Assembly (NCBI RefSeq): GCF_027744825.2 | Contig: NC_071340.1 | Span: 689,501 to 753,500 of the forward strand | Direction of reading: 5' to 3' | DNA from: Synchiropus splendidus | Taxonomy: Eukaryota > Chordata > Actinopteri > Syngnathiformes > Callionymidae | DNA length: 64,000 nt | In this document: in pieces, positions 49,445 through 62,979 of the stretch | Numbering within the stretch: the stretch's first letter is position 1 | Layout of the letters: every line of letters starts with the position of its first letter | Notes under the pieces: generated by a model | What the model was told of the DNA's origin: nothing | The model's input: only the letters and a program-made list of their open reading frames with translations | The model's database searches: none | Program-made: the position numbers and the translations under genes

Positions 49445-52400
49445 CATCAAATCTAAACTGTCTGAAGTGTTTTTCCAAAGTTATCAACACTTTTATGTTT
49501 GGCGTTCCGAAACCCACCTTATCTCAGGCTGAAAAGCGTTTTTGTGCATTGTGCCATAACTTTTCAGGGAAGCTTCAGAACATGAAATTTTAACCTCCCA
49601 CTATAGCAGAAAGGGTCTTTCTAGTAGTTGCACATCAAATCTAAGTTGTCTGAAGTGTTTTTCAAAAGTTATCAACACTTTTATGTTTGGCGTTCCGAAA
49701 CCCACCTTATCTCAGGCTGAAAAGCGTTTTTGTGCATTGTGCCATAACTTTTCAGGAAAGCTTCAGAACATGAAATTTTAACCTCCCACTATAGCAGAAA
49801 GGGTCTTTCTAGTAGTTGCACATCAAATCTAAACTGTCTGAAGTGTTTTTCCAAAGTTATCAACACTTTTATGTTTGGCGTTCCGAAACCCACCTTATCT
49901 CAGGCTGAAAAGCGTTTTTACGCATTGTGCCATAACTTTTCAGGGAAGCTTCAGAACATGAAATTTTAAGCTCCCACTATAGCAGAAAGGGTCTTTCTAG
50001 TAGGTGCACATCAAATCTAAGCTCTCTGAAGTGTTTTTCGAAAGTTATCAACACTTTTATGTTTGGCGTTCCGAAACCCACCTTATCTCAGGCTGAAAAG
50101 CGTTTTTGTGCATTGTGCCATAACTTTTCAGGGAAGCTTCAGAACATGAAATTTTAACCTCCCACTATAGCAGAAAGGGTCTTTCTAGTAGTTGCACATC
50201 AAATCTAAACTGTCTGAAGTGTTTTTCCAAAGTTATCAACACTTTTATGTTTGGCGTTCCGAAACCCACCTTATCTCAGGCTGAAAAGCGTTTTTGTGCA
50301 TTGTGCCATAACTTTTCAGGGAAGCTTCAGAACATGAAATTTTAACCTCCCACTATAGTAGAAAGGGTCTTTCTAGTAGTTGCACATCAAATCTAAACTG
50401 TCTGAAGTGTTTTTCCAAAGTTATCAACACTTTTATGTTTGGCGTTCCGAAACCCACCTTATCTCAGGCTGAAAAGCGTTTTTGTGCATTGTGCCATAAC
50501 TTTTCAGGGAAGCTTCAGAACATGAAATTTTAACCTCCCACTATAGCAGAAAGGGTCTTTCTAGTAGTTGCACATCAAATCTAAGCTGTCTGAAGTGTTT
50601 TTCAAAAGTTATCAACACTTTTATGTTTGGCGTTCCGAAACCCACCTTATCTCAGGCTGAAAAGCGTTTTTGTGCATTGTGCCATAACTTTTCAGGAAAG
50701 CTTCAGAACATGAAATTTTAACCTCCCACTATAGCAGAAAGTGTCTTTCTAGTAGTTGCACATCAAATCTAAACTGTCTGAAGTGTTTTTCCAAAGTTAT
50801 CAACACTTTTATGTTTGGCGTTCCGAAACCCACCTTATCTCAGGCTGAAAAGCGTTTTTGTGCATTGTGCCATAACTTTTCAGGAAAGCTTCAGAACATG
50901 AAATTTTAACCTCCCACTATAGCAGAAAGGGTCTTTCTAGTAGTTGCACATCAAATCTAAACTGTCTGAAGTGTTTTTCCAAAGTTATCAACACTTTTAT
51001 GTTTGGCGTTCCGAAACCCACCTTATCTCAGGCTGAAAAGCGTTTTTGTGCATTGTGCCATAACTTTTCAGGGAAGCTTCAGAACATGAAATTTTAACCT
51101 CCCACTATAGCAGAAATGGTCTTTCTAGTAGTTGCACATCAAATCTAAGCTGTCTGAAGTGTTTTTCAAAAGTTATCAACACTTTTATGTTTGGCGTTCC
51201 GAAACCGACCTTATCTCAGGCTGAAAAGCGTTTTTGTGCATTGTGCCATAACTTTTCAGGAAAGCTTCAGAACATGAAATTTTAACCTCCCACTATAGCA
51301 GAAAGGGTCTTTCTAGTAGTTGCACATCAAATCTAAACTGTCTGAAGTGTTTTTCCAAAGTTATCAACACTTTTATGTTTGGCGTTCCGAAACCCACCTT
51401 ATCTCAGGCTGAAAAGCGTTTTTACGCATTGTGCCATAACTTTTCAGGGAAGCTTCAGAACATGAAATTTTAACCTCCCACTATAGCAGAAAGGGTCTTT
51501 CTAGTAGTTGCACATCAAATCTAAACTGTCTGAAGTGTTTTTCCAAAGTTATTAACACTTTTATGTTTGGCGTTCCGAAACCCACCTTATCTCAGGCTGA
51601 AAAGCGTTTTTGTGCATTGTGCCATAACTTTTCAGGGAAGCTTCAGAACATGAAATTTTAACCTCCCACTATAGCAGAAAGGGTCTTTCTAGTAGTTGCA
51701 CATCAAATCTAAACTGTCTGAAGTGTTTTTCCAAAGTTATCAACACTTTTATGTTTGGCGTTCCGAAACCCACCTTATCTCAGGCTGAAAAGCGTTTTTG
51801 TGCATTGTGCCATAACTTTTCAGGGAAGCTTCAGAACATGAAATTTTAATCTCCCACTATAGCAGAAAGGGTCTTTCTAGTAGTTGCACATCAAATCTAA
51901 GCTGTCTGAAGTGTTTTTCAAAAGTTATCAACACTTTTATGTTTGGCGTTCCGAAACCCACCTTATCTCAGGCTGAAAAGCGTTTTTGTGCATTGTGCCA
52001 TAACTTTTCAGGAAAGCTTCAGAACATGAAATTTTAACCTCCCACTATAGCAGAAAGGGTCTTTCTAGTAGTTGCACATCAAATCTAAACTGTCTGAAGT
52101 GTTTTTCCAAAGTTATCAACACTTTTATGTTTGGAGTTCCGAAACCCACCTTATCTCAGGCTGAAAAGCGTTTTTACGCATTGTGCCATAACTTTTCAGG
52201 GAAGCTTCAGAACATGAAATTTTAACCTCCCACTATAGCAGAAAGGGTCTTTCTAGTAGGTGCACATCAAATCTAAGCTCTCTGAAGTGTTTTTCGAAAG
52301 TTATCAACACTTTTATGTTTGGCGTTCCGAAACCCACCTTATCTCAGGCTGAAAAGCGTTTTTGTGCATTGTGCCATAACTTTTCAGGAAAGCTTCAGAA

Positions 52401-52452
52401 CATGAAATTTTAACCTCCCACTATAGCAGAAAGTGTCTTTCTAGTAGTTGCA
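48505..52452. repeat. Satellite between 17-monomer blocks 2 and 3 (21 monomers)
   Basis: The class order is d C d C d A B C D A A B F A B C E A B C d. From 49445 onward it is a third copy of the segment at 9213-12596, sharing TTTTAAGCTCCC (49970 and 9737), TAGTAGA in the A monomer (50197 and 9965), T170 in B (50573 and 10341), TTTTAATCTCCC (51850 and 11810) and GGAG (52077 and 12033). Private changes include GAAATGG near 51115 and AAACCGACC near 51204. Confidence 0.83.
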
Positions 52453-52640
52453 CATCAAATCTAAACTGTCTGAAGTGTTTTTCCAAAGTTATCAACACTT
52501 TTATGTTGGGCGTTCCGAAACCCACCTTATCTCAGGCTGAAAAGCGTTTTTGTGCATTGTGCCATAACTTTTCAGGAAAGCTTCAGAACATGAAATTTTA
52601 ACCTCCCACTATAGCAGAAAGGGTCTTTCTAGTAGGTGCA
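49445..52640. repeat. Third copy of the 9.2-12.6 kb segment
   Basis: Seventeen monomers correspond to 18 at 9213-12596 and 16 at 30645-33652. The D monomer at 11281 is missing between 51325 (C) and 51513 (E). Unlike the copy at 30645, this one keeps the C and D monomers equivalent to 9589-9964, so the loss of that pair is specific to the 30645 copy. The last six monomers (51513-52640) form a complete E A B C d F unit. Confidence 0.83.
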
Positions 52641-55600
52641 CATCAAATCTAAGCTCTCTGAAGTGTTTTTCGAAAGTTATCAACACTTTTATGTTTGGCG
52701 TTCCGAAACCCACCTTATCTCAGGCTGAAAAGCGTTTTTGTGCATTGTGCCATAACTTTTCAGGAAAGCTTCAGAACATGAAATTTTAACCTCCCACTAT
52801 AGCAGAAAGGGTCTTTCTAGTAGTTGCACATCAAATCTAAACTGTCTGAAGTGTTTTTCCAAAGTTATCAACACTTTTATGTTTGGCGTTCCGAAACCCA
52901 CCTTATCTCAGGCTGAAAAGCGTTTTTGTGCATTGTGCCATAACTTTTCAGGGAAGCTTCAGAACATGAAATTTTAACCTCCCACTATAGCAGAAAGGGT
53001 CTTTCTAGTAGTTGCACATCAAATCTAAGCTGTCTGAAGTGTTTTTCAAAAGTTATCAACACTTTTATGTTTGGCGTTCCGAAACCCACCTTATCTCAGG
53101 CTGAAAAGCGTTTTTGTGCATTGTGCCATAACTTTTCAGGAAAGCTTCAGAACATGAAATTTTAACCTCCCACTATAGCAGAAAGGGTCTTTCTAGTAGT
53201 TGCACATCAAATCTAAACTGTCTGAAGTGTTTTTCCAAAGTTATCAACACTTTTATGTTTGGCGTTCCGAAACCCACCTTATCTCAGGCTGAAAAGCGTT
53301 TTTACGCATTGTGCCATAACTTTTCAGGGAAGCTTCAGAACATGAAATTTTAACCTCCCACTATAGCAGAAAGGGTCTTTCTAGTAGGTGCACATCAAAT
53401 CTAAGCTCTCTGAAGTGTTTTTCGAAAGTTATCAACACTTTTATGTTTGGCGTTCCGAAACCCACCTTATCTCAGGCTGAAAAGCGTTTTTGTGCATTGT
53501 GCCATAACTTTTCAGGGAAGCTTCAGAACATGAAATTTTAACCTCCCACTATAGCAGAAATGGTCTTTCTAGTAGTTGCACATCAAATCTAAACTGTCTG
53601 AAGTGTTTTTCCAAAGTTATTAACACTTTTATGTTTGGCGTTCCGAAACCCACCTTATCTCAGGCTGAAAAGCGTTTTTGTGCATTGTGCCATAACTTTT
53701 CAGGGAAGCTTCAGAACATGAAATTTTAACCTCCCACTATAGCAGAAAGGGTCTTTCTAGTAGTTGCACATCAAATCTAAACTGTCTGAAGTGTTTTTCC
53801 AAAGTTATCAACACTTTTATGTTTGGCGTTCCGAAACCCACCTTATCTCAGGCTGAAAAGCGTTTTTGTGCATTGTGCCATAACTTTTCAGGGAAGCTTC
53901 AGAACATGAAATTTTAACCTCCCACTATAGCAGAAAGGGTCTTTCTAGTAGTTGCACATCAAATCTAAGCTGTCTGAAGTGTTTTTCAAAAGTTATCAAC
54001 ACTTTTATGTTTGGCGTTCCGAAACCCACCTTATCTCAGGCTGAAAAGCGTTTTTGTGCATTGTGCCATAACTTTTCAGGAAAGCTTCAGAACATGAAAT
54101 TTTAACCTCCCACTATAGTAGTAAGGGTCTTTCTAGTAGTTGCACATCAAATCTAAACTGTCTGAAGTGTTTTTCCAAAGTTATTAACACTTTTATGTTT
54201 GGAGTTCCGAAACCCACCTTATCTCAGGCTGAAAAGCGTTTTTACGCATTGTGCCATAACTTTTCAGGGAAGCTTCAGAACATGAAATTTTAACCTCCCA
54301 CTATAGCAGAAAGGGTCTTTCTAGTAGGTGCACATCAAATCTAAGCTCTCTGAAGTGTTTTTCGAAAGTTATCAACACTTTTATGTTTGGCGTTCCGAAA
54401 CCCACCTTATCTCAGGCTGAAAAGCGTTTTTGTGCATTGTGCCATAACTTTTCAGGAAAGCTTCAGAACATGAAATTTTAACCTCCCACTATAGCAGAAA
54501 GGGTCTTTCTAGTAGTTGCACATCAAATCTAAACTGTCTGAAGTGTTTTTCCAAAGTTATCAACACTTTTATGTTTGGCGTTCCGAAACCCACCTTATCT
54601 CAGCCTGAAAAGCGTTTTTGTGCATTGTGCCATAACTTTTCAGGGAAGCTTCAGAACATGAAATTTTAACCTCCCACTGTAGCAGAAAGGGTCTTTCTAG
54701 TAGTTGCACATCAAATCTAAGCTGTCTGAAGTGTTTTTCAAAAGTTATCAACACTTTTATGTTTGGCGTTCCGAAACCCACCTTATCTCAGGCTGAAAAG
54801 CGTTTTTGTGCATTGTGCCATAACTTTTCAGGAAAACTTCAGAACATGAAATTTTAACCTCCCACTATAGCAGAAAGGGTCTTTCTAGTAGTTGCACATC
54901 AAATCTAAACTGTCTGAAGTGTTTTTCTAAAGTTATCAACACTTTTATGTTTGGCGTTCCGTAACCCACCTTATCTCAGGCTGAAAAGCGTTTTTACGCA
55001 TTGTGCCATAACTTTTCAGGGAAGCTTCAGAACATGAAATTTTAACCTCCCACTATAGCAGAAAGGGTCTTTCTAGTAGTTGCACATCAAATCTAAGCTC
55101 TCTGAAGTGTTTTTCGAAAGTTATCAACACTTTTATGTTTGGCGTTCCGAAACCCACCTTATCTCAGGCTGAAAAGCGTTTTTGTGCATTGTGCCATAAC
55201 TTTTCAGGGAAGCTTCAGAACATGAAATTTTAACCTCCCACTATAGCAGAAAGGGTCTTTCTAGTAGTTGCACATCAAATCTAAACTGTCTGAAGTGTTT
55301 TTCCAAAGTTATTAACACTTTTATGTTTGGCGTTCCGAAACCCACCTTATCTCAGGCTGAAAAGCGTTTTTGTGCATTGTGCCATAACTTTTCAGGGAAG
55401 CTTCAGAACATGAAATTTTAACCTCCCACTATAGCAGAAAGGGTCTTTCTAGTAGTTGCACATCAAATCTAAACTGTCTGAAGTGTTTTTCCAAAGTTAT
55501 CAACACTTTTATGTTTGGCGTTCCGAAACCCACCTTATCTCAGGCTGAAAAGCGTTTTTGTGCATTGTGCCATAACTTTTCAGGGAAGCTTCAGAACATG

Positions 55601-55648
55601 AAATTTTAACCTCCCACTATAGCAGAAAGGGTCTTTCTAGTAGTTGCA
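52453..55648. repeat. 17-monomer block, copy 3
   Basis: The class order F d A B C D E A B C d A B C D E A matches copies at 37789 and 45309. The A monomer at 52829 has the ordinary AAACTG where the other copies have the CTATACTG change. Private changes are GAAATGG near 53559, TAGTAGTAAGG near 54117 and AAAACTTC near 54834, which removes a HindIII site. It ends before a d monomer with CATAAAATC (55649), as copy 2 does. Confidence 0.87.
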
Positions 55649-58600
55649 CATAAAATCTAAGCTCTCTGAAGTGTTTTTCGAAAGTCATCAACACTTTTAT
55701 GTTTGGCGTTCCGAAACCCACCTTATCTCAGGCTGAAAAGCGTTTTTGTGCATTGTGCCATAACTTTTCAGGAAAGCTTCAGAACATGAAATTTTAACCT
55801 CCCACTATAGCAGAAAGGGTCTTTCTAGTAGTTGCACATCAAATCTAAACTGTCTGAAGTGTTTTTCCAAAGTTATCAACACTTTTATGTTTGGCGTTCC
55901 GAAACCCACCTTATCTCAGGCTGAAAAGCGTTTTTACGCATTGTGCCATAACTTTTCAGGGAAGCTTCAGAACATGAAATTTTAACCTCCCACTATAGCA
56001 GAAAGGGTCTTTCTAGTAGGTGCACATCAAATCTAAGCTCTCTGAAGTGTTTTTCGAAAGTTATCAACACTTTTATGTTTGGCGTTCCGAAACCCACCTT
56101 ATCTCAGGCTGAAAAGCGTTTTTGTGCATTGTGCCATAACTTTTCAGGAAAGCTTCAGAACATGAAATTTTAACCTCCCACTATAGCAGAAAGTGTCTTT
56201 CTAGTAGTTGCACATCAAATCTAAACTGTCTGAAGTGTTTTTCCAAAGTTATTAACACTTTTATGTTTGGCGTTCCGAAACCCACCTTATCTCAGGCTGA
56301 AAAGCGTTTTTGTGCATTGTGCCATAACTTTTCAGGGAAGCTTCAGAACATGAAATTTTAACCTCCCACTATAGCAGAAAGGGTCTTTCTAGTAGTTGCA
56401 CATCAAATCTAAACTGTCTGAAGTGTTTTTCAAAAGTTATCAACACTTTTATGTTTGGCGTTCCGAAACCCACCTTATCTCAGGCTGAAAAGCGTTTTTA
56501 CGCATTGTGCCATAACTTTTCAGGGAAGCTTCAGAACATGAAATTTTAACCTCCCACTATAGCAGAAAGGGTCTTTCTAGTAGGTGCACATCAAATCTAA
56601 GCTGTCTGAAGTGTTTTTCGAAAGTTATCAACACTTTTATGTTTGGCGTTCCGAAACCCACCTTATCTCAGGCTGAAAAGCGTTTTTGTGCATTGTGCCA
56701 TAACTTTTCAGGAAAGCTTCAGAACATGAAATTTTAACCTCCCACTATAGCAGAAAGGGTCTTTCTAGTAGTTGCACATCAAATCTAAACTGTCTGAAGT
56801 GTTTTTCCAAAGTTATCAACACTTTTATGTTTGGCGTTCCGAAACCCACCTTATCTCAGGCTGAAAAGCGTTTTTACGCATTGTGCCATAACTTTTCAGG
56901 GAAGCTTCAGAACATGAAATTTTAACCTCCCACTATAGCAGAAAGGGTATTTCTAGTAGGTGCACATCAAATCTCAGCTCTCTGAAGTGTTTTTCGAAAG
57001 TTATCAACACTTTTATGTTTGGCGTTCCGAAACCCACCTTATCTCAGGCTGAAAAGCGTTTTTGTGCATTGTGCCATAACTTTTCAGGAAAGCTTCAGAA
57101 CATGAAATTTTAACCTCCCACTATAGCAGAAAGGGTCTTTCTAGTAGTTGCACATCAAATCTAAACTGTCTGAAGTGTTTTTCCAAAGTTATCAACACTT
57201 TTATGTTTGGCGTTCCGAAACCCACCTTATCTCAGGCTGAAAAGCGTTTTTGTGCATTGTGCCATAACTTTTCAGGGAAGCTTCAGAACATGAAATTTTA
57301 ACCTCCCACTATAGCAGAAAGGGTCTTTCTAGTAGTTGCACATCAAATCTAAGCTGTCTGAAGTGTTTTTCAAAAGTTATCAACACTTTTATGTTTGGCG
57401 TTCCGAAACCCACCTTATCTCAGGCTGAAAAGCGTTTTTGTGCATTGTGCCATAACTTTTCAGGAAAGCTTCAGAACATGAAATTTTAACCTCCCACTAT
57501 AGCAGAAAGGGTCTTTCTAGTAGTTGCACATCAAATCTAAACTGTCTGAAGTGTTTTTCCAAAGTTATCAACACTTTTATGTTTGGCGTTCCGAAACCCA
57601 CCTTATCTCAGGCTGAAAAGCGTTTTTACGCATTGTGCCATAACTTTTCAGGGAAGCTTCAGAACATGAAATTTTAACCTCCCACTATAGCAGAAAGGGT
57701 CTTTCTAGTAGGTGCACATCAAATCTAAGCTCTCTGAAGTGTTTTTCGAAAGTTATCAACACTTTTATGTTTGGCGTTCCGAAACCCACCTTATCTCAGG
57801 CTGAAAAGCGTTTTTGTGCATTGTGCCATAACTTTTCAGGGAAGCTTCAGAACATGAAATTTTAACCTCCCACTATAGCAGAAAGGGTCTTTCTAGTAGT
57901 TGCGCATCAAATCTAAACTGTCTGAAGTGTTTTTCCAAAGTTATTAACACTTTTATGTTTGGCGTTCCGAAACCCACCTTATCTCAGGCTGAAAAGCGTT
58001 TTTGTGCATTGTGCCATAACTTTTCAGGGAAGCTTCAGAACATGAAATTTTAACCTCCCACTATAGCAGAAAGGGTCTTTCTAGTAGTTGCACATCAAAT
58101 CTAAACTGTCTGAAGTGTTTTTCCAATGTTATCAACACTTTTATGTTTGGCGTTCCGAAACCCACCTTATCTCAGGCTGAAAAGCGTTTTTGTGCATTGT
58201 GCCATAACTTTTCAGGGAAGCTCCAGAACATGAAATTTTAACCTCCCACTATAGCAGAAAGGGTCTTTCTAGTAGTTGCACATCAAATCTAAACTGTCTG
58301 AAGTGTTTTTCCAAAGTTATCAACACTTTTATGTTTGGCGTTCCGAAACCCACCTTATCTCAGGCTGAAAAGCGTTTTTGTGCATTGTGCCATAACTTTT
58401 CAGGGAAGCTTCAGAACATGAAATTTTAACCTCCCACTATAGCAGAAAGGGTCTTTCTAGTAGTTGCACATCAAATCTAAACTGTCTGAAGTGTTTTTCC
58501 AAAGTTATCAACACTTTTATGTTTGGCGTTCCGAAACCCACCTTATCTCAGGCTGAAAAGCGTTTTTACGCATTGTGCCATAACTTTTCAGGGAAGCTTC

Positions 58601-58655
58601 AGAACATGAAATTTTAACCTCCCACTAAGCAGAAAGGGTCTTTCTAGTAGTTGCA
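55649..58655. repeat. Satellite, transition to the diverged right-hand domain (16 monomers)
   Basis: The class order is d C d E C B/D-hybrid C d A B C D E A A C. The C monomer at 56401 has A32, and the next (56589) joins G13 and G16 of class B to G32 of class D. The monomer before 57905 ends in TTGCG, giving GCGCATC at the junction. Private single-base changes are frequent: AAGTCATC near 55683, GGGTATTTC near 56946, CTCAGCTC near 56974, CCAATGTT near 58123 and GCTCCAG near 58220. The last monomer is 187 bp. Confidence 0.8.
58469..58655. repeat. Monomer with a 1-bp deletion (187 bp)
   Basis: The sequence reads CACTAAGC at 58623-58630 where other monomers read CACTATAGC, so one T is missing. 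All downstream landmarks are shifted by one base relative to the 188-bp grid, for example ATG at 59646 rather than 59647. It is one of two indels not a multiple of 188 that I found. Confidence 0.9.
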
Positions 58656-59595
58656 CATCAAATCTAAGCTTTCTGAAGTGTTTTTCAAAAGTTATCAACA
58701 CTTTTATGTTTGGCGTTCCGAAACCCACCTTATCTCAGGCTGAAAAGCGTTTTTGTGCATTGTGCCATAACTTTTCAGGAAAGCTTCAGAACATGAAATT
58801 TTAACCTCCCACTATAGCAGAAAGGGTCTTTCTAGTAGTTGCACATCAAATCTAAACTGTCTGAAGTGTTTTTCCAAAGTTATCAACACTTTTATGTTTG
58901 GCGTTCCGAAACCCACCTTATCTCAGGCTGAAAAGCGTTTTTACGCATTGTGCCATAACTTTTCAGGGAAGCTTCAGAACATGAAATTTTAACCTCCCAC
59001 TATAGCAGAAAGGGTCTTTCTAGTAGGTGCAGATCAAATCTAAGCTGTCTGAAGTGTTTTTCGAAAGTTATCAACACTTTTATGTTTGGCGTTCCGAAAC
59101 CCACCTTATCTCAGGCTGAAAAGCGTTTTTGTGCATTGTGCCATAACTTTTCAGGGAAGCTTCAGAACATGAAATTTTAACCTCCCACTATAGCAGAAAG
59201 GGTCTTTCTAGTAGTTGCACATCAAATCTAAACTGTCTGAAGTGTTTTTCCAAAGTTATTAACACTTTTATGTTTGGCGTTCCGAAACCCACCTTATCTC
59301 AGACTGAAAAGCGTTTTTGTGCATTGTGCCATAACTTTTCAGGGAAGCTTCAGAACATGAAATTTTAACCTCCCACTATAGCAGAAAGGGTCTTTCTAGT
59401 AGTTGCACATCAAATCTAAGCTGTCTGAAGTGTTTTTCGAAAGTTATCAACACTTTTATGTTTGGCGTTCCGAAACCCACCTTATCTCAGGCTGAAAAGC
59501 GTTTTTGTGCATTGTGCCATAACTTTTCAGGGAAGCTTCAGAACATGAAATTTTAACCTCCCACTATAGCAGAAAGGGTCTTTCTAGTAGTTGCG

Positions 59596-60347
59596 CATCA
59601 AATCTAAACTGTCTGAAGTGTTTTTCCAAAGTTATTAACACTTTTATGTTTGGCGTTCCGAAACCCACCTTATCTCAGGCTGAAAAGCGTTTTTGTGCAT
59701 TGTGCCATAACGTTTCAGGAAAGCTTCAGAACATGAAATTTTAACCTCCCACGATAGCAGAAAGTGTCTTTCTAGTAGTTGCACATCAAATCTAAACTGT
59801 CTGAAGTGTTTTTCCAAAGTTATTAACACTTTTATGTTTGGCGTTCCGAAACCCACCTTATCTCAGGCTGAAAAGCGTTTTTGTGCATTGTGCCATAACT
59901 TTTCAGGAAAGCTTCAGAACATGAAATTTTAACCTCCCACGATAGCAGAAAGTGTCTTTCTAGTAGTTGCACATCAAATCTAAACTGTCTGAAGTGTTTT
60001 TCCAAAGTTATCAACACTTTTATGTTTGGCGTTCCGAAACCCACCTTATCTCAGGCTGAAAAGCGTTTTTACGCATTGTGCCATAACTTTTCAGGGAAGC
60101 TTCAGAACATGAAATTTTAACCTCCCACTATAGCAGAAAGGGTCTTTCTAGTAGTTGCACATCAAATCTAAGCTGTCTGAAGTGTTTTTCAAAAGTTATC
60201 AACACTTTTATGTTTGGCGTTCCGAAACCCACCTTATCTCAGGCTGAAAAGCGTTTTTTCGCATTGTGCCATAACTTTTCAGGGAAGCTTCAGAACATGA
60301 AATTTTAACCTCCCACTATAGCAGAAAGGGTCTTTCTAGTAGGTGCA
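59596..60347. repeat. Four-monomer segment repeated 19 monomers downstream
   Basis: E E C B (both E monomers with A125, CACGATA and T170; the B with TTTTTTCGC and G184) recurs at 63162-63913, an offset of 3566 bp, which is 19 monomers minus the 6-bp deletion. Both copies start just after a monomer ending TTGCG. The E at 59596 has a private TAACGTTTC. Confidence 0.82.
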
Positions 60348-62039
60348 CATCAAATCTAAGCTCTCTGAAGTGTTTTTCGAAAGTTATCAACACTTTTATG
60401 TTTGGCGTTCCGAAACCCACCTTATCTCAGGCTGAAAAGCGTTTTTGTGCATTGTGCCATAACTTTTCAGGGAAGCTTCAGAACATGAAATTTTAACCTC
60501 CCACTATAGCAGAAAGGGTCTTTCTAGTAGTTGCACATCAAATCTAAACTGTCTGAAGTGTTTTTCCAAAGTTATCAACACTTTTATGTTTGGCGTTCCG
60601 AAACCCACCTTATCTCAGGCTGAAAAGCGTTTTTGTGCATTGTGCCATAACTTTTCAGGGAAGCTTCAGAACATGAAATTTTAACCTCCCACTATAGCAG
60701 AAAGGGTCTTTCTAGTAGTTGCACATCAAATCTAAACTGTCTGAAGTGTTTTTCCAAAGTTATCAACACTTTTATGTTTGGCGTTCCGAAACCCACCTTA
60801 TCTCAGGCTGAAAAGCGTTTTTACGCATTGTGCCATAACTTTTCAGGGAAGCTTCAGAACATGAAATTTCAACCTCCCACTATAGCAGAAAGGGTCTTTC
60901 TAGTAGGTGCACATCAAATCTAAGCTCTCTGAAGTGTTTTTCGAAAGTTATCAACACTTTTATGTTTGGCGTTCCGAAACCCACCTTATCTCAGGCTGAA
61001 AAGCGTTTTTGTGCATTGTGCCATAACTTTTCAGGAAAGCTTCAGAACATGAAATTTTAACCTCCCACGATAGCAGAAAGTGTCTTTCTAGTAGTTGCAC
61101 ATCAAATCTAAACTGTCTGAAGTGTTTTTCCAAAGTTATTAACACTTTTATGTTTGGCGTTCCGAAACCCACCTTATCTCAGGCTGAAAAGCGTTTTTTC
61201 GCATTGTGCCATAACTTTTCAGGGAAGCTTCAGAACATGAAATTTTAACCTCCCACTATAGCAGAAAGGGTCTTTCTAGTAGGTGCACATCAAATCTAAG
61301 CTCTCTGAAGTGTTTTTCGAAAGTTATCAACACTTTTATGTTTGGCGTTCCGAAACCCACCTTATCTCAGGCTGAAAAGCGTTTTTGTGCATTGTGCCAT
61401 AACTTTTCAGGGAAGCTTCAGAACATGAAATTTTAACCTCCCACTATAGCAGAAAGGGTCTTTCTAGTAGTTGCACATCAAATCTAAACTGTCTGAAGTG
61501 TTTTTCCAAAGTTATCAACACTTTTATGTTTGGCGTTCCGAAACCCACCTTATCTCAGGCTGAAAAGCGTTTTTGTGCATTGTGCCATAACTTTTCAGGG
61601 AAGCTTCAGAACATGAAATTTTAACCTCCCACTATAGCAGAAAGGGTCTTTCTAGTAGTTGCACATCAAATCTAAACTGTCTGAAGTGTTTTTCCAAAGT
61701 TATCAACACTTTTATGTTTGGCGTTCCGAAACCCACCTTATCTCAGGCTGAAAAGCGTTTTTACGCATTGTGCCATAACTTTTCAGGGAAGCTTCAGAAC
61801 ATGAAATTTCAACCTCCCACTATAGCAGAAAGGGTCTTTCTAGTAGGTGCACATCAAATCTAAGCTCTCTGAAGTGTTTTTCGAAAGTTATCAACACTTT
61901 TATGTTTGGCGTTCCGAAACCCACCTTATCTCAGGCTGAAAAGCGTTTTTGTGCATTGTGCCATAACTTTTCAGGAAAGCTTCAGAACATGAAATTTTAA
62001 CCTCCCACGATAGCAGAAAGTGTCTTTCTAGTAGTTGCA
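60348..62039. repeat. Tandem duplication of a five-monomer unit (940 bp)
   Basis: D A C d E at 60348-61287 is followed by D A C d at 61288-62039 with the same private markers, TTTCAACC in the C monomers (60848 and 61788) and CACGATA in the d monomers. The fifth monomer differs: 61100 has TTTTTTCGC and G125, whereas 62040 has GTGC, A125 and CACGATA. The duplication therefore stops within, or was overwritten at, that monomer. Confidence 0.85.
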
Positions 62040-62979
62040 CATCAAATCTAAACTGTCTGAAGTGTTTTTCCAAAGTTATTAACACTTTTATGTTTGGCGT
62101 TCCGAAACCCACCTTATCTCAGGCTGAAAAGCGTTTTTGTGCATTGTGCCATCACTTTTCAGGAAAGCTTCAGAACATGAAATTTTAACCTCCCACGATA
62201 GCAGAAAGTGTCTTTCTAGTAGTTGCACATCAAATCTAAACTGTCTGAAGTGTTTTTCCAAAGTTATTAACACTTTTATGTTTTGCGTTCCGAAACCCAC
62301 CTTATCTCAGGCTGAAAAGCGTTTTTGTGCATTGTGCCATAACTTTTCAGGGAAGCTTCAGAACATGAAATTTTAACCTCCCACTATAGCAGAAAGGGTC
62401 TTTCTAGTAGTTGCACATCAAATCTAAACTGTCTGAAGTGTTTTTCCAAAGTTATCAACACTTTTATGTTTGGCGTTCCGAAACCCACCTTATCTCAGGC
62501 TGAAAAGCGTTTTTTCGCATTGTGCCATAACTTTTCAGGGAAGCTTCAGAACATGAAATTTTAACCTCCCACTATAGCAGAAAGGGTCTTTCTAGTAGGT
62601 GCACATCAAATCTAAGCTCTCTGAAGTGTTTTTCCAAAGTTATTAACACTTTTATGTTTGGCGTTCCGAAACCCACCTTATCTCAGACTGAAAAGCGTTT
62701 TTGTGCATTGTGCCATAACTTTTCAGGGAAGCTTCAGAACATGAAATTTTAACCTCCCACTATAGCAGAAAGGGTCTTTCTAGTAGTTGCACATCAAATC
62801 TAAACTGTCTGAAGTGTTTTTCCAAAGTTATCAACACTTTTATGTTTGGCGTTCCGAAACCCACCTTATCTCAGGCTGAAAAGCGTTTTTGTGCATTGTG
62901 CCATAACTTTTCAGGGAAGCTTCAGAACATGAAATTTTAACCTCCCACTATAGCAGAAAGGGTCTTTCTAGTAGTTGCA

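Noticed and set aside
62137..62376. Plus-strand 79-codon reading frame
   Set aside because: It starts at TTG and is open only because CCATAAC became CCATCAC in this monomer, removing a TAA. There is no other support.
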